Positions 16,887 to 25,143 of a stretch of 64,000 bases of DNA are shown here, in pieces. A program made the position numbers and the translations under genes. How positions within the stretch are numbered: position 1 is the stretch's first letter; every line of letters starts with the position of its first letter. The DNA comes from Acidimicrobiaceae bacterium (GTDB taxonomy: Bacteria > Actinomycetota > Acidimicrobiia > Acidimicrobiales > Ilumatobacteraceae): the NCBI GenBank assembly GCA_020637235.1, contig JACJWG010000009.1, forward strand, positions 1 through 64,000, in the 5' to 3' direction. The notes under the pieces are model-generated. The model saw only the letters and a program-made list of their open reading frames with translations. It was not told where the DNA came from and did not search any database.

Positions 16887-17126
16887 GTGTCTGCCAACAA
16901 GATCGTGTGGCGCGAGCTCGGGGCGTGCCGGGGCTTGGAGCCGAGCATCTTCTTCCCGGACGACGACGACGATGCCGCCGACGCCAAGGCGGTGTGCGGT
17001 TCGTGCAACGTACGGGTGGCGTGTCTCGAGCACGCACTGACGATCCGCGAGAAGCAGGGTGTCTGGGGCGGCGCCACGGAGCGTGAGCGCCGCCGGATCA
17101 TCCGGCAGCGCCGCCGGACCGCGTGA
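16887..17126 (+). CDS. WhiB-family Fe-S transcription factor
   Basis: 79 residues. The four cluster cysteines C14, C37, C40 and C46 are present with CxxC spacing, then the G[VI]WGG turn (GVWGGATERERRR) and a basic C-terminal helix for DNA contact. WhiB proteins bind an O2/NO-sensitive [4Fe-4S] cluster and contact sigma factor region 4. The CNVRVACLEHAL segment looks most like WhiB2/WhmD-type cell-division regulators, but this is not decisive. The acidic run of five Asp (25-29) is notable. It is one of few genes here with a real ribosome binding site and leader. Confidence 0.93.
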   Translation: MSANKIVWRELGACRGLEPSIFFPDDDDDAADAKAVCGSCNVRVACLEHALTIREKQGVWGGATERERRRIIRQRRRTA

Positions 17127-17167
17127 GATCGGGCGAACCCACCCGGGGACCTCGGGCGCGGTTCGCC

Positions 17168-17173
17168 TACGCT
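17168..17173 (+). promoter_or_regulatory. -10 box of trpD (leaderless)
   Basis: TACGCT, 8 bp before the GTG at 17182. Confidence 0.5.
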
Positions 17174-17181
17174 GCTGCGCC

Positions 17182-18252
17182 GTGACCGAACTGGACGAAC
17201 ACGGCGGCTGGCCCGCGCTGTTGACGGCGCTGCTCGACCGACAGGACCTCACGGCTGCACAGGCGCGAGCGGCGATGGCGACGATCCTCACCGGCGACGC
17301 CACGCCCGCACAGCTCATCGCCTTCGTCGTGGCCCTGCGGGCCAAGGGCGAGACCCCCGAGGAGATCAGCGGCCTGCTCGACGCCGTGCTCGCGGCGGCG
17401 ACGATCGTGCCGCTGTCGGACGAGTTGCGCTCGCAGGCGATCGACCTGGTGGGCACCGGTGGCGACCGCAGCCACTCGATCAACGTGAGCACCACCGCCG
17501 CACTCGTGGTGGCGGGCGCCGGGGTGCCGGTCTGCAAGCACGGCGCACGGGCGGCGTCGTCGAAGTGCGGCGCGGCCGACGTGCTCGAGGCGCTCGGTGT
17601 GGCGCTGGAGTTGCCGCCGGAGGGGGTCGTGCGGTGTGTCGAGGAGGCCGGGATCGGTTTCTGCCTCGCGCCCGTGTACCACCCGGCGTTCCGCTTCGCC
17701 GGCCCGAGTCGGCGCGAGATCGGCATCCCGACGGTGTTCAACCTGCTCGGCCCGATGGCCAACCCGGGGCGAGTGCGCCGTCAGCTGATCGGGGTCGCGA
17801 ACCCGCAGGTGGCCGAGCGGATGCTCGCATCGCTGCGCATCCACGGTTCGGTGAAGGCCTGGGTCGTGCACGGCCAGGGCATCGACGAGCTCACCACCAC
17901 CGGTGAGTCGACGGTGCTGGCGCTCGAGGACGACCACGTGCGCAGCTTCACGGTCGATCCCGTCGAGCTCGGACTGGCCCCTGCGATCCTGGACGAACTC
18001 GAGGGCGGCGAGCCGCACGAGAACGCCGCGGTGGTGCGGCGGGTGCTCGGCGGCGAGCACGGTGCGCATCGCAACATCGTGGTGCTCAACGCCGGCGCGG
18101 CCCTGGTGGTGGCCGACCGTGTCACGACGCTCGCCGAGGGGATCGAACTCGCGGAGGAGTCGATCGATTCCGGCGCAGCGACGATCGCGCTCGACCGGCT
18201 GATCGCCGTGTCGCAGGCAGCGCTGGCGGCGCAGGGGACCACCGGCTCGTGA
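17182..18252 (+). CDS. trpD: anthranilate phosphoribosyltransferase
   Basis: 356 residues. Joins anthranilate and PRPP in tryptophan synthesis. The glycine-rich PRPP loop VGTGGDRSHSINVSTTAA, KHGARAASSKCGAADVLEALG and FNLLGPMANPG are family signatures in the right order. No other trp gene is nearby. The -10 box 8 bp upstream supports GTG 17182 over earlier in-frame starts. The stop overlaps the thrB start (GTGA), so trpD and thrB are coupled although they act in different amino acid pathways. Confidence 0.95.
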   Translation: MTELDEHGGWPALLTALLDRQDLTAAQARAAMATILTGDATPAQLIAFVVALRAKGETPEEISGLLDAVLAAATIVPLSDELRSQAIDLVGTGGDRSHSINVSTTAALVVAGAGVPVCKHGARAASSKCGAADVLEALGVALELPPEGVVRCVEEAGIGFCLAPVYHPAFRFAGPSRREIGIPTVFNLLGPMANPGRVRRQLIGVANPQVAERMLASLRIHGSVKAWVVHGQGIDELTTTGESTVLALEDDHVRSFTVDPVELGLAPAILDELEGGEPHENAAVVRRVLGGEHGAHRNIVVLNAGAALVVADRVTTLAEGIELAEESIDSGAATIALDRLIAVSQAALAAQGTTGS

Positions 18253-19133
18253 TCGTGCGGGTGCCGGCGTCGTCGGCCAACCTCGGACCGGGCTTCGACA
18301 CGCTCGGCCTCGCACTCACGCTGCCCGCCGAGTTCGGGCTCGTCCACGGCACGGACGACCGCGCCGGTGACGCGCGCGACGAGGGATCCGGCGCACCCGA
18401 CGGGGCGCGGGTGTGCGATCGTCGCCATCCGGCCGCGATCGCGTTCGAGCGGTGTGGTGGTGTCGGCTCGCTGTGGGCGCGGAGCCCGATCCCGGCGGGT
18501 CGGGGCCTCGGGTTCAGCGGCGCCGTGCGGGTGGGCGGCGCGGTGCTCGCGCTCGCCCAGCGTGGGCGCGAGCTCGACGACGACGCGTGCGCCGAGGTGC
18601 TCGCCGTCGTCACCGACCTGGAGGGGCACGCCGACAACGTCGCTGCGTCCCTCGTCGGCGGCGTGGTGGCCACGGGCGGTGGGCAGGTGGTGCGCGTGCC
18701 GCTCGCCGTCGACCCGGCGATCGTGGTGTGGGTGCCGTCGACGGTCACCAAGACCGACGAATCCCGCCGCATCCTCGGCGCGCCCGTGCCGTTCGCCGAT
18801 GCCGTGTTCAACGTCGGGCGGGTCGCGATGCTGGTGGGTGCACTGGCGGCCGGTGACGTCGCCGCGCTGCGGATCGCGTCCGAGGATCGACTCCACCAAC
18901 CGGCGCGACTGGCGCTCGCCGCCCCGAGTCGCCACGCGATCGAGGTCGCACACGACGCCGGTGCCTGGTGCGCGTGGCTGTCGGGGAGTGGCCCCACCGT
19001 GGCAGCGATGTGTCCCGTCGCCGACGCCGAACGGGTGGTGGCGGCCTGGAGCGACGCCCTGCCCGGCGTCGGGCACGCCAAGGTGCTGCGCATCGATCAC
19101 GAGGGCGCGCGGATCGAGCACCCGTACACTTGA
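18249..19133 (+). CDS. thrB: homoserine kinase (GHMP family)
   Basis: 294 residues. Phosphorylates homoserine in threonine synthesis. The N-terminus VRVPASSANLGPGFDTLGLAL is a strong ThrB signature, and the C-terminal WLSGSGPTVAA matches GHMP motif 3. The ATP-binding motif 2 reads PIPAGRGLGFSGA, where most GHMP kinases have GLGSSAA: the first Ser is Phe and only one Ser remains. Two other features are ordinary: EGHADNVAAS-like motif (LEGHADNVAASLVGG) and length. The start overlaps the trpD stop. Confidence 0.92.
   Translation: MIVRVPASSANLGPGFDTLGLALTLPAEFGLVHGTDDRAGDARDEGSGAPDGARVCDRRHPAAIAFERCGGVGSLWARSPIPAGRGLGFSGAVRVGGAVLALAQRGRELDDDACAEVLAVVTDLEGHADNVAASLVGGVVATGGGQVVRVPLAVDPAIVVWVPSTVTKTDESRRILGAPVPFADAVFNVGRVAMLVGALAAGDVAALRIASEDRLHQPARLALAAPSRHAIEVAHDAGAWCAWLSGSGPTVAAMCPVADAERVVAAWSDALPGVGHAKVLRIDHEGARIEHPYT
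19125..19130 (+). promoter_or_regulatory. -10 box of the NYN-domain gene (leaderless)
   Basis: TACACT, at the very end of thrB and 6 bp before the ATG at 19137. Confidence 0.55.
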
Positions 19134-19136
19134 GCC

Positions 19137-20555
19137 ATGCCGGCCGAGCCAGACGCCGCAGGTCGAGAACCGACCGGCGAGCCGAGGGAGACGGACGTGC
19201 CGGACCCGATCGACGGACCGGACGTACCGGCGGCCGAGGTCCCCGACCGGGTGCTGGCATCGGCGCTCGAATTCGCCGTGGGCATCGCCGCGGCCGGGTC
19301 GAAGCTCCGTCCGCCGCTCGTGTCCCCGCCCGCGCTGCGGACCTTCTTCCGCTTCCAGAAGCTGCCGGCCAATGCGTTCGCCAAGGTGCGCGCCGCCGTC
19401 GAGGCGGACGCCGACTTCCGCCGCCGGCTCGCGGCGGCCGCGGCGGCGGCCCCCGAACTGCTCGACGAGGCCGGCATGGTGTGGCTCGCCCGTCCGCCGG
19501 GCTGGCAGACCCGTCTCGCCGGCCTGGTCGACGCCGTGGGTCCGAGCGATCTCGCCGCCGAGCTGCGCCGGGCCGAACGTCGTCGTGAGGCGGCCGAGCA
19601 GGCGGCACACCGTGCGGTGGCGGAGCTCGCGGTCGCCCGGCTCGAGCTCGCCCAGCGGGAGCAGGAGTCGCAGACCACGGCGGCGGCCACGGCGAAGTTG
19701 CAGCGACGCCTCGACGAGACACTCGCCTCACTCGATCGTGTCGAGAGCGAGCGTCGTCGGATCGAGTCGCGGCTCGCAGCGGCCGAGGCGGCGACCATCG
19801 AGCTGGCCGACGAACGCGACGCGGCGATCGATCGAGCCGCCGACGCCGAGGCGGTGCGCGACACGGTGCTGGCCGATCGTGCCGCCGGCGGTGGGGGAGC
19901 GGTCGAACGGGCGAGCGAGGCCGCTGTGCTCGCCGGCGCCGCGGCGGTGGCCGACGAGCTGCGGTCGCAGAGTGCGGTGGTGCGCCGCGCCAGCGACGAT
20001 CTCGATCGACTCGTGCGGCGCCTGCACGACCTCGAGCCGGCGTCGCTGGCACGCGAACTCGGACGCGCGCCGCTCCGACCCGCGACGCCGGGCAAGGCGC
20101 GGCCGCGGCGGACGCCGATCGCGATCCCCGGCGGTCTGTACGGCGACTCGCTCGCCGCCGCCGAGTTCGTGGTGCGCCACCCGGCGGCGGTCGTGATCGT
20201 CGATGGCTACAACGTCGCCAAGTTGCGTTTCCCCCGGCTCGCGCTCGAGGACCAGCGGGAACGCACCATCGATCTCTGCGAGGACCTCGCCAAGCGGTGG
20301 GGGACGAACGTGGTGGTGGTCTTCGACGGCGCCAACGCGTCGGGCATCGCCGGGACCACACGCCGCCTGGTGCGGGTGACCTACTCGCCGGAAGGGGTGA
20401 TCGCCGACGACACGATCCGGGCCGAGGTGGCTGCGCTGGCCGACGACGTCGCCGTGGTGGTGGTCACCAACGATCAGGCGGTGATCGCCGACGTGCGCGC
20501 GGCGGGGGCGAACCCGGTGTCGAGCGACCGCTTCCTCGAACTCGCCGCCCGCTGA
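19137..20555 (+). CDS. NYN (YacP-type) domain protein with coiled coil
   Basis: 472 residues. The N-terminal 110 residues are partly disordered then helical, residues about 140-290 form an Ala/Glu/Arg-rich coiled coil, and the last 130 residues are a NYN ribonuclease-like domain: VIVDGYNVAK, VVVFDGANASG and VVVTNDQAVIADVR carry the conserved Asp residues of a PIN-like active site. It matches the actinobacterial NYN domain proteins; a role in RNA processing or decay is likely but unproven. A TACACT box overlapping the thrB end suggests its own promoter. Confidence 0.85.
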   Translation: MPAEPDAAGREPTGEPRETDVPDPIDGPDVPAAEVPDRVLASALEFAVGIAAAGSKLRPPLVSPPALRTFFRFQKLPANAFAKVRAAVEADADFRRRLAAAAAAAPELLDEAGMVWLARPPGWQTRLAGLVDAVGPSDLAAELRRAERRREAAEQAAHRAVAELAVARLELAQREQESQTTAAATAKLQRRLDETLASLDRVESERRRIESRLAAAEAATIELADERDAAIDRAADAEAVRDTVLADRAAGGGGAVERASEAAVLAGAAAVADELRSQSAVVRRASDDLDRLVRRLHDLEPASLARELGRAPLRPATPGKARPRRTPIAIPGGLYGDSLAAAEFVVRHPAAVVIVDGYNVAKLRFPRLALEDQRERTIDLCEDLAKRWGTNVVVVFDGANASGIAGTTRRLVRVTYSPEGVIADDTIRAEVAALADDVAVVVVTNDQAVIADVRAAGANPVSSDRFLELAAR

Positions 20556-20556
20556 C

Positions 20557-20627
20557 CACCCGAGTGCCAGCCGCCCACCCGAGTGCCAGCCGCCCACCCG
20601 AGTGCCAGCCGCCCACCCGAGTGCCAG
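20557..20627 (+). repeat. tandem 19-nt repeat array, 3.7 copies
   Basis: Unit CACCCGAGTGCCAGCCGCC, three exact copies from 20557 plus 14 bases of a fourth. It begins just after the NYN gene stop. CTCGGGTGG at 20654-20662 is the inverse of the CCACCCGAG core, so one arm of the array can fold onto it. Confidence 0.95.
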
Positions 20628-20628
20628 A

Positions 20629-20646
20629 GGAACACCCGGGTGTTCC
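20629..20646. repeat. perfect 18-bp palindrome after the 19-nt array
   Basis: GGAACACCC joined to GGGTGTTCC with no loop. It lies in the 160-bp gap between the NYN gene and the small Cys protein gene. It could be a protein-binding site or part of a terminator fold; there is no T-tract. Confidence 0.85.
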
Positions 20647-20715
20647 CGGAAACCTCGGGTGGTCGCGGGTCCGGGCCGGGGTGCGCTGTGACACCCCGGG
20701 CGCATGATCGGAGCC

Positions 20716-20925
20716 ATGTCGACCGAGCTGCCGATCATCATCACCTGCGAGTCGTGCGCGATGCGCCACTCGGAACACTGCGACGACTGCATGGTCACGT
20801 TCCTGTGCGACACCGGTGAGGCGCCGCCCGAGGCCGTCGTGCTCGATCTCACCGAGGCGCGTGCGGTGCGCCTGCTCGCAGCTGCCGGACTCGTGCCTAG
20901 CCTCAAGCACCGTGAGGCCATCTGA
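20716..20925 (+). CDS. small cysteine-rich protein, conserved-looking hypothetical
   Basis: 69 residues with five cysteines in the first 36 residues (CESCAMRHSEHCDDCMVTFLC), likely a zinc or Fe-S site, followed by a helical segment. A CATGAT box 7 bp before the ATG fits the leaderless pattern; an ATG at 20704 would add four residues. The queG start lies inside its 3' end. No function was recognised. It probably belongs with the queG-pimB unit by position only. Confidence 0.65.
   Translation: MSTELPIIITCESCAMRHSEHCDDCMVTFLCDTGEAPPEAVVLDLTEARAVRLLAAAGLVPSLKHREAI
20898..20903 (+). promoter_or_regulatory. -10 box of queG (leaderless)
   Basis: TAGCCT, 8 bp before the GTG at 20912, within the 3' end of the small Cys protein gene. 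Confidence 0.5.
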
Positions 20926-22078
20926 CCCACGGGTGCTCCCCGCCTCGCTCGACGACGCCTACGTCGACGAGCTGCGTGCGCTGGCCGGCGCGTACGGCAT
21001 CACCCGCACGGGCGTGGCGCCGGCGACGGTGATGCAGCGGGCCCGGCGCGAGTTGGTGCGGCGTCGCGACGCCGGCCTGCACGACGGCATGCAGTTCACC
21101 TACAAGAACCCCGAGCGGTCCACCGATCCGGGCCAGGCGGTGCGTGGCGCACGTGCGGTGTTCGTCGGCGCCCGCCCGTACCTCGTCGATCTCCCGGCGG
21201 GGCCGGACGACACCGTCGGTCCGTCGGGCCTGCCGGCGCGCGTCGCTCGGTACGCCTGGGCCGATCACTACGCACCGCTGCGCGAGGGCCTGTGGGCCGT
21301 GGCGCGCCGGCTCCGTGCCGACGGCTGGAAGGCGGTGGCCTACGCGGACGACAACTCGATCGTCGATCGTGAGGTGGCGCACCTCGCCGGCCTCGGCTGG
21401 TTCGGCAAGAACGCCAACCTGCTGCTCGAGGGTGCCGGCAGCTGGTTCGTGCTCGGCAGCGTCGTCACCACGGCGCCGCTGCCACTCGCCGACCGTGTGG
21501 CCGCCGACGGCTGCGGCTCGTGCCGCCGCTGCCTCGACGGGTGCCCGACCGGTGCGATCGTCGCCGACGGCGTGGTCGACGCGAGCCGGTGTCTGGCGTG
21601 GCTCCTGCAGAAGCCCGGCTGGTTCCCACGCGAGTACCGGGCGGCGCTCGGCGACCGCATCTACGGGTGCGACGAGTGCCAGGAGGTCTGCCCGCCCACC
21701 GTGCGCCTCGGCGCCCGTCACGCCGCCACCGACGCGCCCGCCGGTTCGCCGGCGGCAGCATGGATCGATGCGCTCGACCTCCTCGAGGCCGACGACGACA
21801 CGGTGCTCGCGCGCTGGGGGAGGTGGTACCTCGCCGACCGCGACCCGCGCTGGCACCGCCGCAACGCCCTGATCGTGGTCGGCAACGCCGGCGGTGACGC
21901 ACGACCGGTCGTCGCCGCACGCGTCGCGACCGTGCTGAGCAGGTACCTTGCCGGCGATGATCCGCTCCTGCGAGGCCATGCCGTGTGGGCCGCGCGCCGC
22001 CTCGGGCGCGACGACCTGCTGCCGGCCACCGACTCCGATCCCGACGTGCAGGCCGAGTTGAGCGCGCCCCTCGGATGA
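20912..22078 (+). CDS. queG: epoxyqueuosine reductase
   Basis: 388 residues. Cobalamin- and Fe-S-dependent enzyme that reduces epoxyqueuosine to queuosine in tRNA. The two [4Fe-4S] motifs are CGSCRRCLDGCPTGAI (near residue 200) and CDECQEVCP (near 250); GLGWFGKNANLL is the QueG-specific segment before them. A C-terminal HEAT-like helical region is present. No other queuosine genes are in the window. GTG 20912 is supported by a -10 box 8 bp upstream. The stop overlaps the next ATG by 4 bp. Confidence 0.93.
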   Translation: MRPSDPRVLPASLDDAYVDELRALAGAYGITRTGVAPATVMQRARRELVRRRDAGLHDGMQFTYKNPERSTDPGQAVRGARAVFVGARPYLVDLPAGPDDTVGPSGLPARVARYAWADHYAPLREGLWAVARRLRADGWKAVAYADDNSIVDREVAHLAGLGWFGKNANLLLEGAGSWFVLGSVVTTAPLPLADRVAADGCGSCRRCLDGCPTGAIVADGVVDASRCLAWLLQKPGWFPREYRAALGDRIYGCDECQEVCPPTVRLGARHAATDAPAGSPAAAWIDALDLLEADDDTVLARWGRWYLADRDPRWHRRNALIVVGNAGGDARPVVAARVATVLSRYLAGDDPLLRGHAVWAARRLGRDDLLPATDSDPDVQAELSAPLG

Positions 22079-23199
22079 AGCACCTCCTCGTCACCAACGA
22101 CTTCCCGCCCAAGATCGGCGGGATCCAGTCGCTGCTGTGGGAGTGGTGGCGGCGCCTGCCGCCCGACTCGTTCGCCGTGCTCACCTCGCCGTACGCCGGC
22201 ACCGCCGAGTTCGACGCCGCACAGCCGTTCCGCATCGAGCGCACCCGCGAGCCGGTGCTGTTGCCACACCCGCTGATGGTTCGGCGCATCGACGCCCTCG
22301 CGGCCGAGGTCGGCGCCGATCTCGTCGTGCTCGATCCGGCGGTGCCGCTCGGCGTCGTCGGCCCGTCGTTGCGGTTGCCCTACGACGTCGTGCTCCACGG
22401 CGCCGAGGTCACCGTGCCGGGGCGTCTGCCCGTCACCCGACCCGCGCTCGCCCACGTGCTGCGATGCGCTCGCCACGTCGTGGCCGCAGGCGGGTACCCG
22501 GCCGCCGAGGCCGAACGGGCCGCCGGGCGCAAGCTGCCGATCACGGTGGTCCCGCCCGGTGTGGACACCGACCGGTTCCGGCCGCTGACCGACCGCGAAC
22601 GTCTCGACGCCCGGACCCACTTCGGGCTGCCGCACGACGCCGAGCTGATCGTGGCGATCAGCCGGCTCGTGCCCCGCAAGGGCTTCGACACCGCCATCCG
22701 CGCCGTCGCCCGGCTGCGGGACCGGCGCCCCGACCTGCTGCTCGCGATCTCGGGCGGCGGTCGCGACGAGTCGCGGCTGCGTGCGCTCGCCGCCGAGCTG
22801 CGGGCACCCGTTCGCTTCCTCGGCCGTGTGCCGAACGACGACCTGCCGCGGCTCTACGGCTGCGCCGACGTGTACTCGATGCTGTGCCGCAATCGGTGGG
22901 GTGGGCTCGAGCAGGAGGGATTCGGGATCGTGTTCGTGGAGGCCGCCGCCTGCGGAGTGCCACAGGTCGCCGGCGACAGCGGCGGCGCGGCCGAAGCCGT
23001 CGCCGACGGCGTCACCGGGCTGGTCGTACGGCGTCCGGAACGCGTCGACGACGTGGTGGCCGCCTACGTCGAACTGCTCGACGACCCCGAGCGCCGCCGG
23101 GCGATGGGACGCGCCGCTCGCCACCGGGCCGTGACCGAGTTCGCCTACGACGTGCTGGCCGAGCGGTTGGGCAGGTCGCTCGGCGCCTGGCCATCATGA
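22075..23199 (+). CDS. pimB: GT4 glycosyltransferase, PimB-like phosphatidylinositol mannosyltransferase
   Basis: 374 residues with a GT-B fold. The N-terminus LLVTNDFPPKIGGIQSLL and the donor-site region ISRLVPRKGFDTAIRAV, then CRNRWGGLEQEGFGIVFVEAAACGVP with the EX7E catalytic pattern, closely follow the PimB family that adds mannose from GDP-mannose to PIM1. Enzymes of the same type make glucuronic-acid-based mannolipids, so the acceptor is not certain. The downstream order (membrane protein, SRPBCC protein, ROK kinase) resembles the mycobacterial region around Rv2188c. ATGA overlaps at both ends. Confidence 0.82.
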   Translation: MKHLLVTNDFPPKIGGIQSLLWEWWRRLPPDSFAVLTSPYAGTAEFDAAQPFRIERTREPVLLPHPLMVRRIDALAAEVGADLVVLDPAVPLGVVGPSLRLPYDVVLHGAEVTVPGRLPVTRPALAHVLRCARHVVAAGGYPAAEAERAAGRKLPITVVPPGVDTDRFRPLTDRERLDARTHFGLPHDAELIVAISRLVPRKGFDTAIRAVARLRDRRPDLLLAISGGGRDESRLRALAAELRAPVRFLGRVPNDDLPRLYGCADVYSMLCRNRWGGLEQEGFGIVFVEAAACGVPQVAGDSGGAAEAVADGVTGLVVRRPERVDDVVAAYVELLDDPERRRAMGRAARHRAVTEFAYDVLAERLGRSLGAWPS

Positions 23200-23720
23200 A
23201 CGACATGCCTGCCGCCCCGTCGTCGCCCGCACCCGTCCCGCCGGCAGGTGCCGGGCTGGTGCGCGCCGACGTCGTCGGTACCGTCGTCTTCGTCGCCGTG
23301 CTGCTGATCGGCGTCCCGCTGCGCGACGAGCGTCCGGCGCAGATCCTGGTCGGAGCGGTGTCGATGGTGCTGTTCACGGTCGGTGCGGTCGGCTGCCTGT
23401 GGGCCTACGTGTCGGCGCTCGAACGGTCGCGCATCGACGAGATCGGGGTCGCGAACCTGTATCTCCTCACCGGACGCACGGCACCTGCCCGGGTGAAGCG
23501 GCTGATGTCGGCCGTGCTCGGCGTGCAGGTCGTCGCCGCACTCACCGGGGCGATCGTCGGCGCCGTCGGGCTGGAGGGCTCGCAGGTGAACGCCATGGCC
23601 TTCGGTATCCTCGTGCCGATGTTCGGCCTCGCGATGAACGCGCTGTGGTCGGTCCGGCACGGCTCGTTCGGGCCGCGCATCGAACGGTCGGTCCCACCGA
23701 CCAACCGCAAGATCGGCTAG
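23196..23720 (+). CDS. membrane protein of the pimB unit
   Basis: 174 residues, four predicted membrane helices (about 29-43, 53-72, 107-127, 135-152) and a Pro/Ala-rich N-terminus. No domain recognised. It overlaps the PimB-like gene by 4 bp and is followed after 12 bp by the SRPBCC gene, so it is part of one transcript. A role in cell-envelope lipid synthesis is an inference from position. Confidence 0.75.
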   Translation: MNDMPAAPSSPAPVPPAGAGLVRADVVGTVVFVAVLLIGVPLRDERPAQILVGAVSMVLFTVGAVGCLWAYVSALERSRIDEIGVANLYLLTGRTAPARVKRLMSAVLGVQVVAALTGAIVGAVGLEGSQVNAMAFGILVPMFGLAMNALWSVRHGSFGPRIERSVPPTNRKIG

Positions 23721-23732
23721 AACGAGACACCT

Positions 23733-24167
23733 ATGGCAGAGCAGGCCTCGCAGACCACGACGATCGCCGCGCCCCCCGAGCGCGTCTGGGCCATCGCCGC
23801 CGACTTCGAGCGGTACACCGAGTGGGCCAAGGACGTGAAGGACGTCGTCGTCCGCGCTCGCGACGGCGAGGGCCGACCGACCGAGGTCGAGTTCCGTGCC
23901 TCGGCGCTCGGCCGCAGCACCCACTACACGCTCGCCTACGACTACGCGGAGGCGCCCGCCCGGTTGGCGTGGAGCCTGGTGCGCGGCGACATCATGAGCA
24001 CGATCGACGGCGCCTACGTCTTCACGGCCACCAGCGACGGCGGCACCGAAGTGCGCTACGACCTGGTGATCGAGCTCGTGGTGCCCCTGCCCGGTTTCGT
24101 GAAACGGCGTGCCGAGGTCCGCATCCTCAACACCGTGCGCGAGCTCCGAGCTCGCGCCGAGGCGTGA
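23733..24167 (+). CDS. SRPBCC/polyketide-cyclase-type lipid-binding protein
   Basis: 144 residues of the START-like (SRPBCC) fold: a TIAAPPERVWAIAADFERYTEW start, central strands and a long C-terminal helix (FVKRRAEVRILNTVRELRARAE). Such proteins bind hydrophobic ligands in a deep cavity. The mycobacterial homologue next to PimB (Rv2185c type) has the same gene context. The stop overlaps the ROK kinase start (GTGA). Confidence 0.85.
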   Translation: MAEQASQTTTIAAPPERVWAIAADFERYTEWAKDVKDVVVRARDGEGRPTEVEFRASALGRSTHYTLAYDYAEAPARLAWSLVRGDIMSTIDGAYVFTATSDGGTEVRYDLVIELVVPLPGFVKRRAEVRILNTVRELRARAEA

Positions 24168-25090
24168 CCGCTCCCGCAGCGGTCGGCATCGACGTCGGAG
24201 GCACCAAGTGCCTCGGGATCGCGCTCGACCACGACGGCCACGTCGTCGCTGAGCACAGGGTCCCCACCCCCGACACCCCCGAGGCGCTGGTCGCCACGCT
24301 GGCCGACATCGCCGCCACCCTCGGCGCCGACGGTGCCGCCGGGGTCGCGGTGCCCGGGCTGGTGAACCGAGACGGTGTGCTGCTCGCCGCGGCCAACCTC
24401 CGCGGCGTGAAGATGCTCGCGTTGCGCGACGAGCTCGAGGCGCGCACCGACCTGCGCTGGTCGGTCGACAACGACAACACCGTCGCCTGTCTCGCCGAGT
24501 GGCGGTTCGGTGCCGGTCGCGGCGTCGACGACCTGCTCCTCGTCGGCCTCGGTACCGGCATCGGCGGCGGCTTCGTGTGCGGCGGCGTGCTGCAACGTGG
24601 CTGCCACGGCTTCGCCGGCGAGTTCGGTCACATGATCGTGCAGGCCCACGGCATCTCGTGCCCGTGCGGACAACAGGGGTGCTGGGAGCGCTACGCCTCG
24701 GGATCGAGCCTGGCGATGCACGCCCGCGACGCAGCAGGCGCCGGGCGTCTCGACGCCGTGGTGTCCCGAGCCGGCGGCATCGACGAGCTGCGTGGTGAGC
24801 ACATCACCGACGCCGCTCTGGCGGGCGACCCCGACGCGCTCGCGGTCATCGACACCTTCGCCGACTGGGTGGCGATCGGGCTGGTGAATCTCACCAACAC
24901 CTTCGACCCCGGTGCGATCGTGATCTCGGGCGGCTTGTCGGCCGCACCCGAGCTGTTCCTGCCGCCGATCGAGCAGGCGTTCCACGCCAGCATGTACGGC
25001 GGCGACGACCGCCCCTGGCCGCGGCTCGCGTTCGCCGAGCTCGGCCCGCTGGCCGGCGGCATCGGCGCGGCGCTGCTCACCACGCTCTGA
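24164..25090 (+). CDS. ROK-family glucokinase
   Basis: 308 residues. The ATP loop is GIDVGGTKCLGIAL; the ROK zinc-binding motif is CPCGQQGCWERYASG with the upstream His in GEFGHMIV; LVGLGTGIGGGFV is the phosphate-2 loop. These features match bacterial glucokinases that phosphorylate glucose with ATP. It is the last gene of the queG-pimB unit, as in other actinobacteria. It converges on ppa with 53 bp between the stops; no clear terminator is visible there. Confidence 0.88.
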   Translation: MTAPAAVGIDVGGTKCLGIALDHDGHVVAEHRVPTPDTPEALVATLADIAATLGADGAAGVAVPGLVNRDGVLLAAANLRGVKMLALRDELEARTDLRWSVDNDNTVACLAEWRFGAGRGVDDLLLVGLGTGIGGGFVCGGVLQRGCHGFAGEFGHMIVQAHGISCPCGQQGCWERYASGSSLAMHARDAAGAGRLDAVVSRAGGIDELRGEHITDAALAGDPDALAVIDTFADWVAIGLVNLTNTFDPGAIVISGGLSAAPELFLPPIEQAFHASMYGGDDRPWPRLAFAELGPLAGGIGAALLTTL

Positions 25091-25143
25091 CCCCCGCGCC
25101 GACGGTGCCCACCCCCGGTCAGGCGTCGGGTCAGTGCGTCGGG

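Noticed and set aside
20557..20627. CRISPR array at the 19-nt repeats
   Set aside because: Repeats are head-to-tail with no spacers and there are no cas genes.
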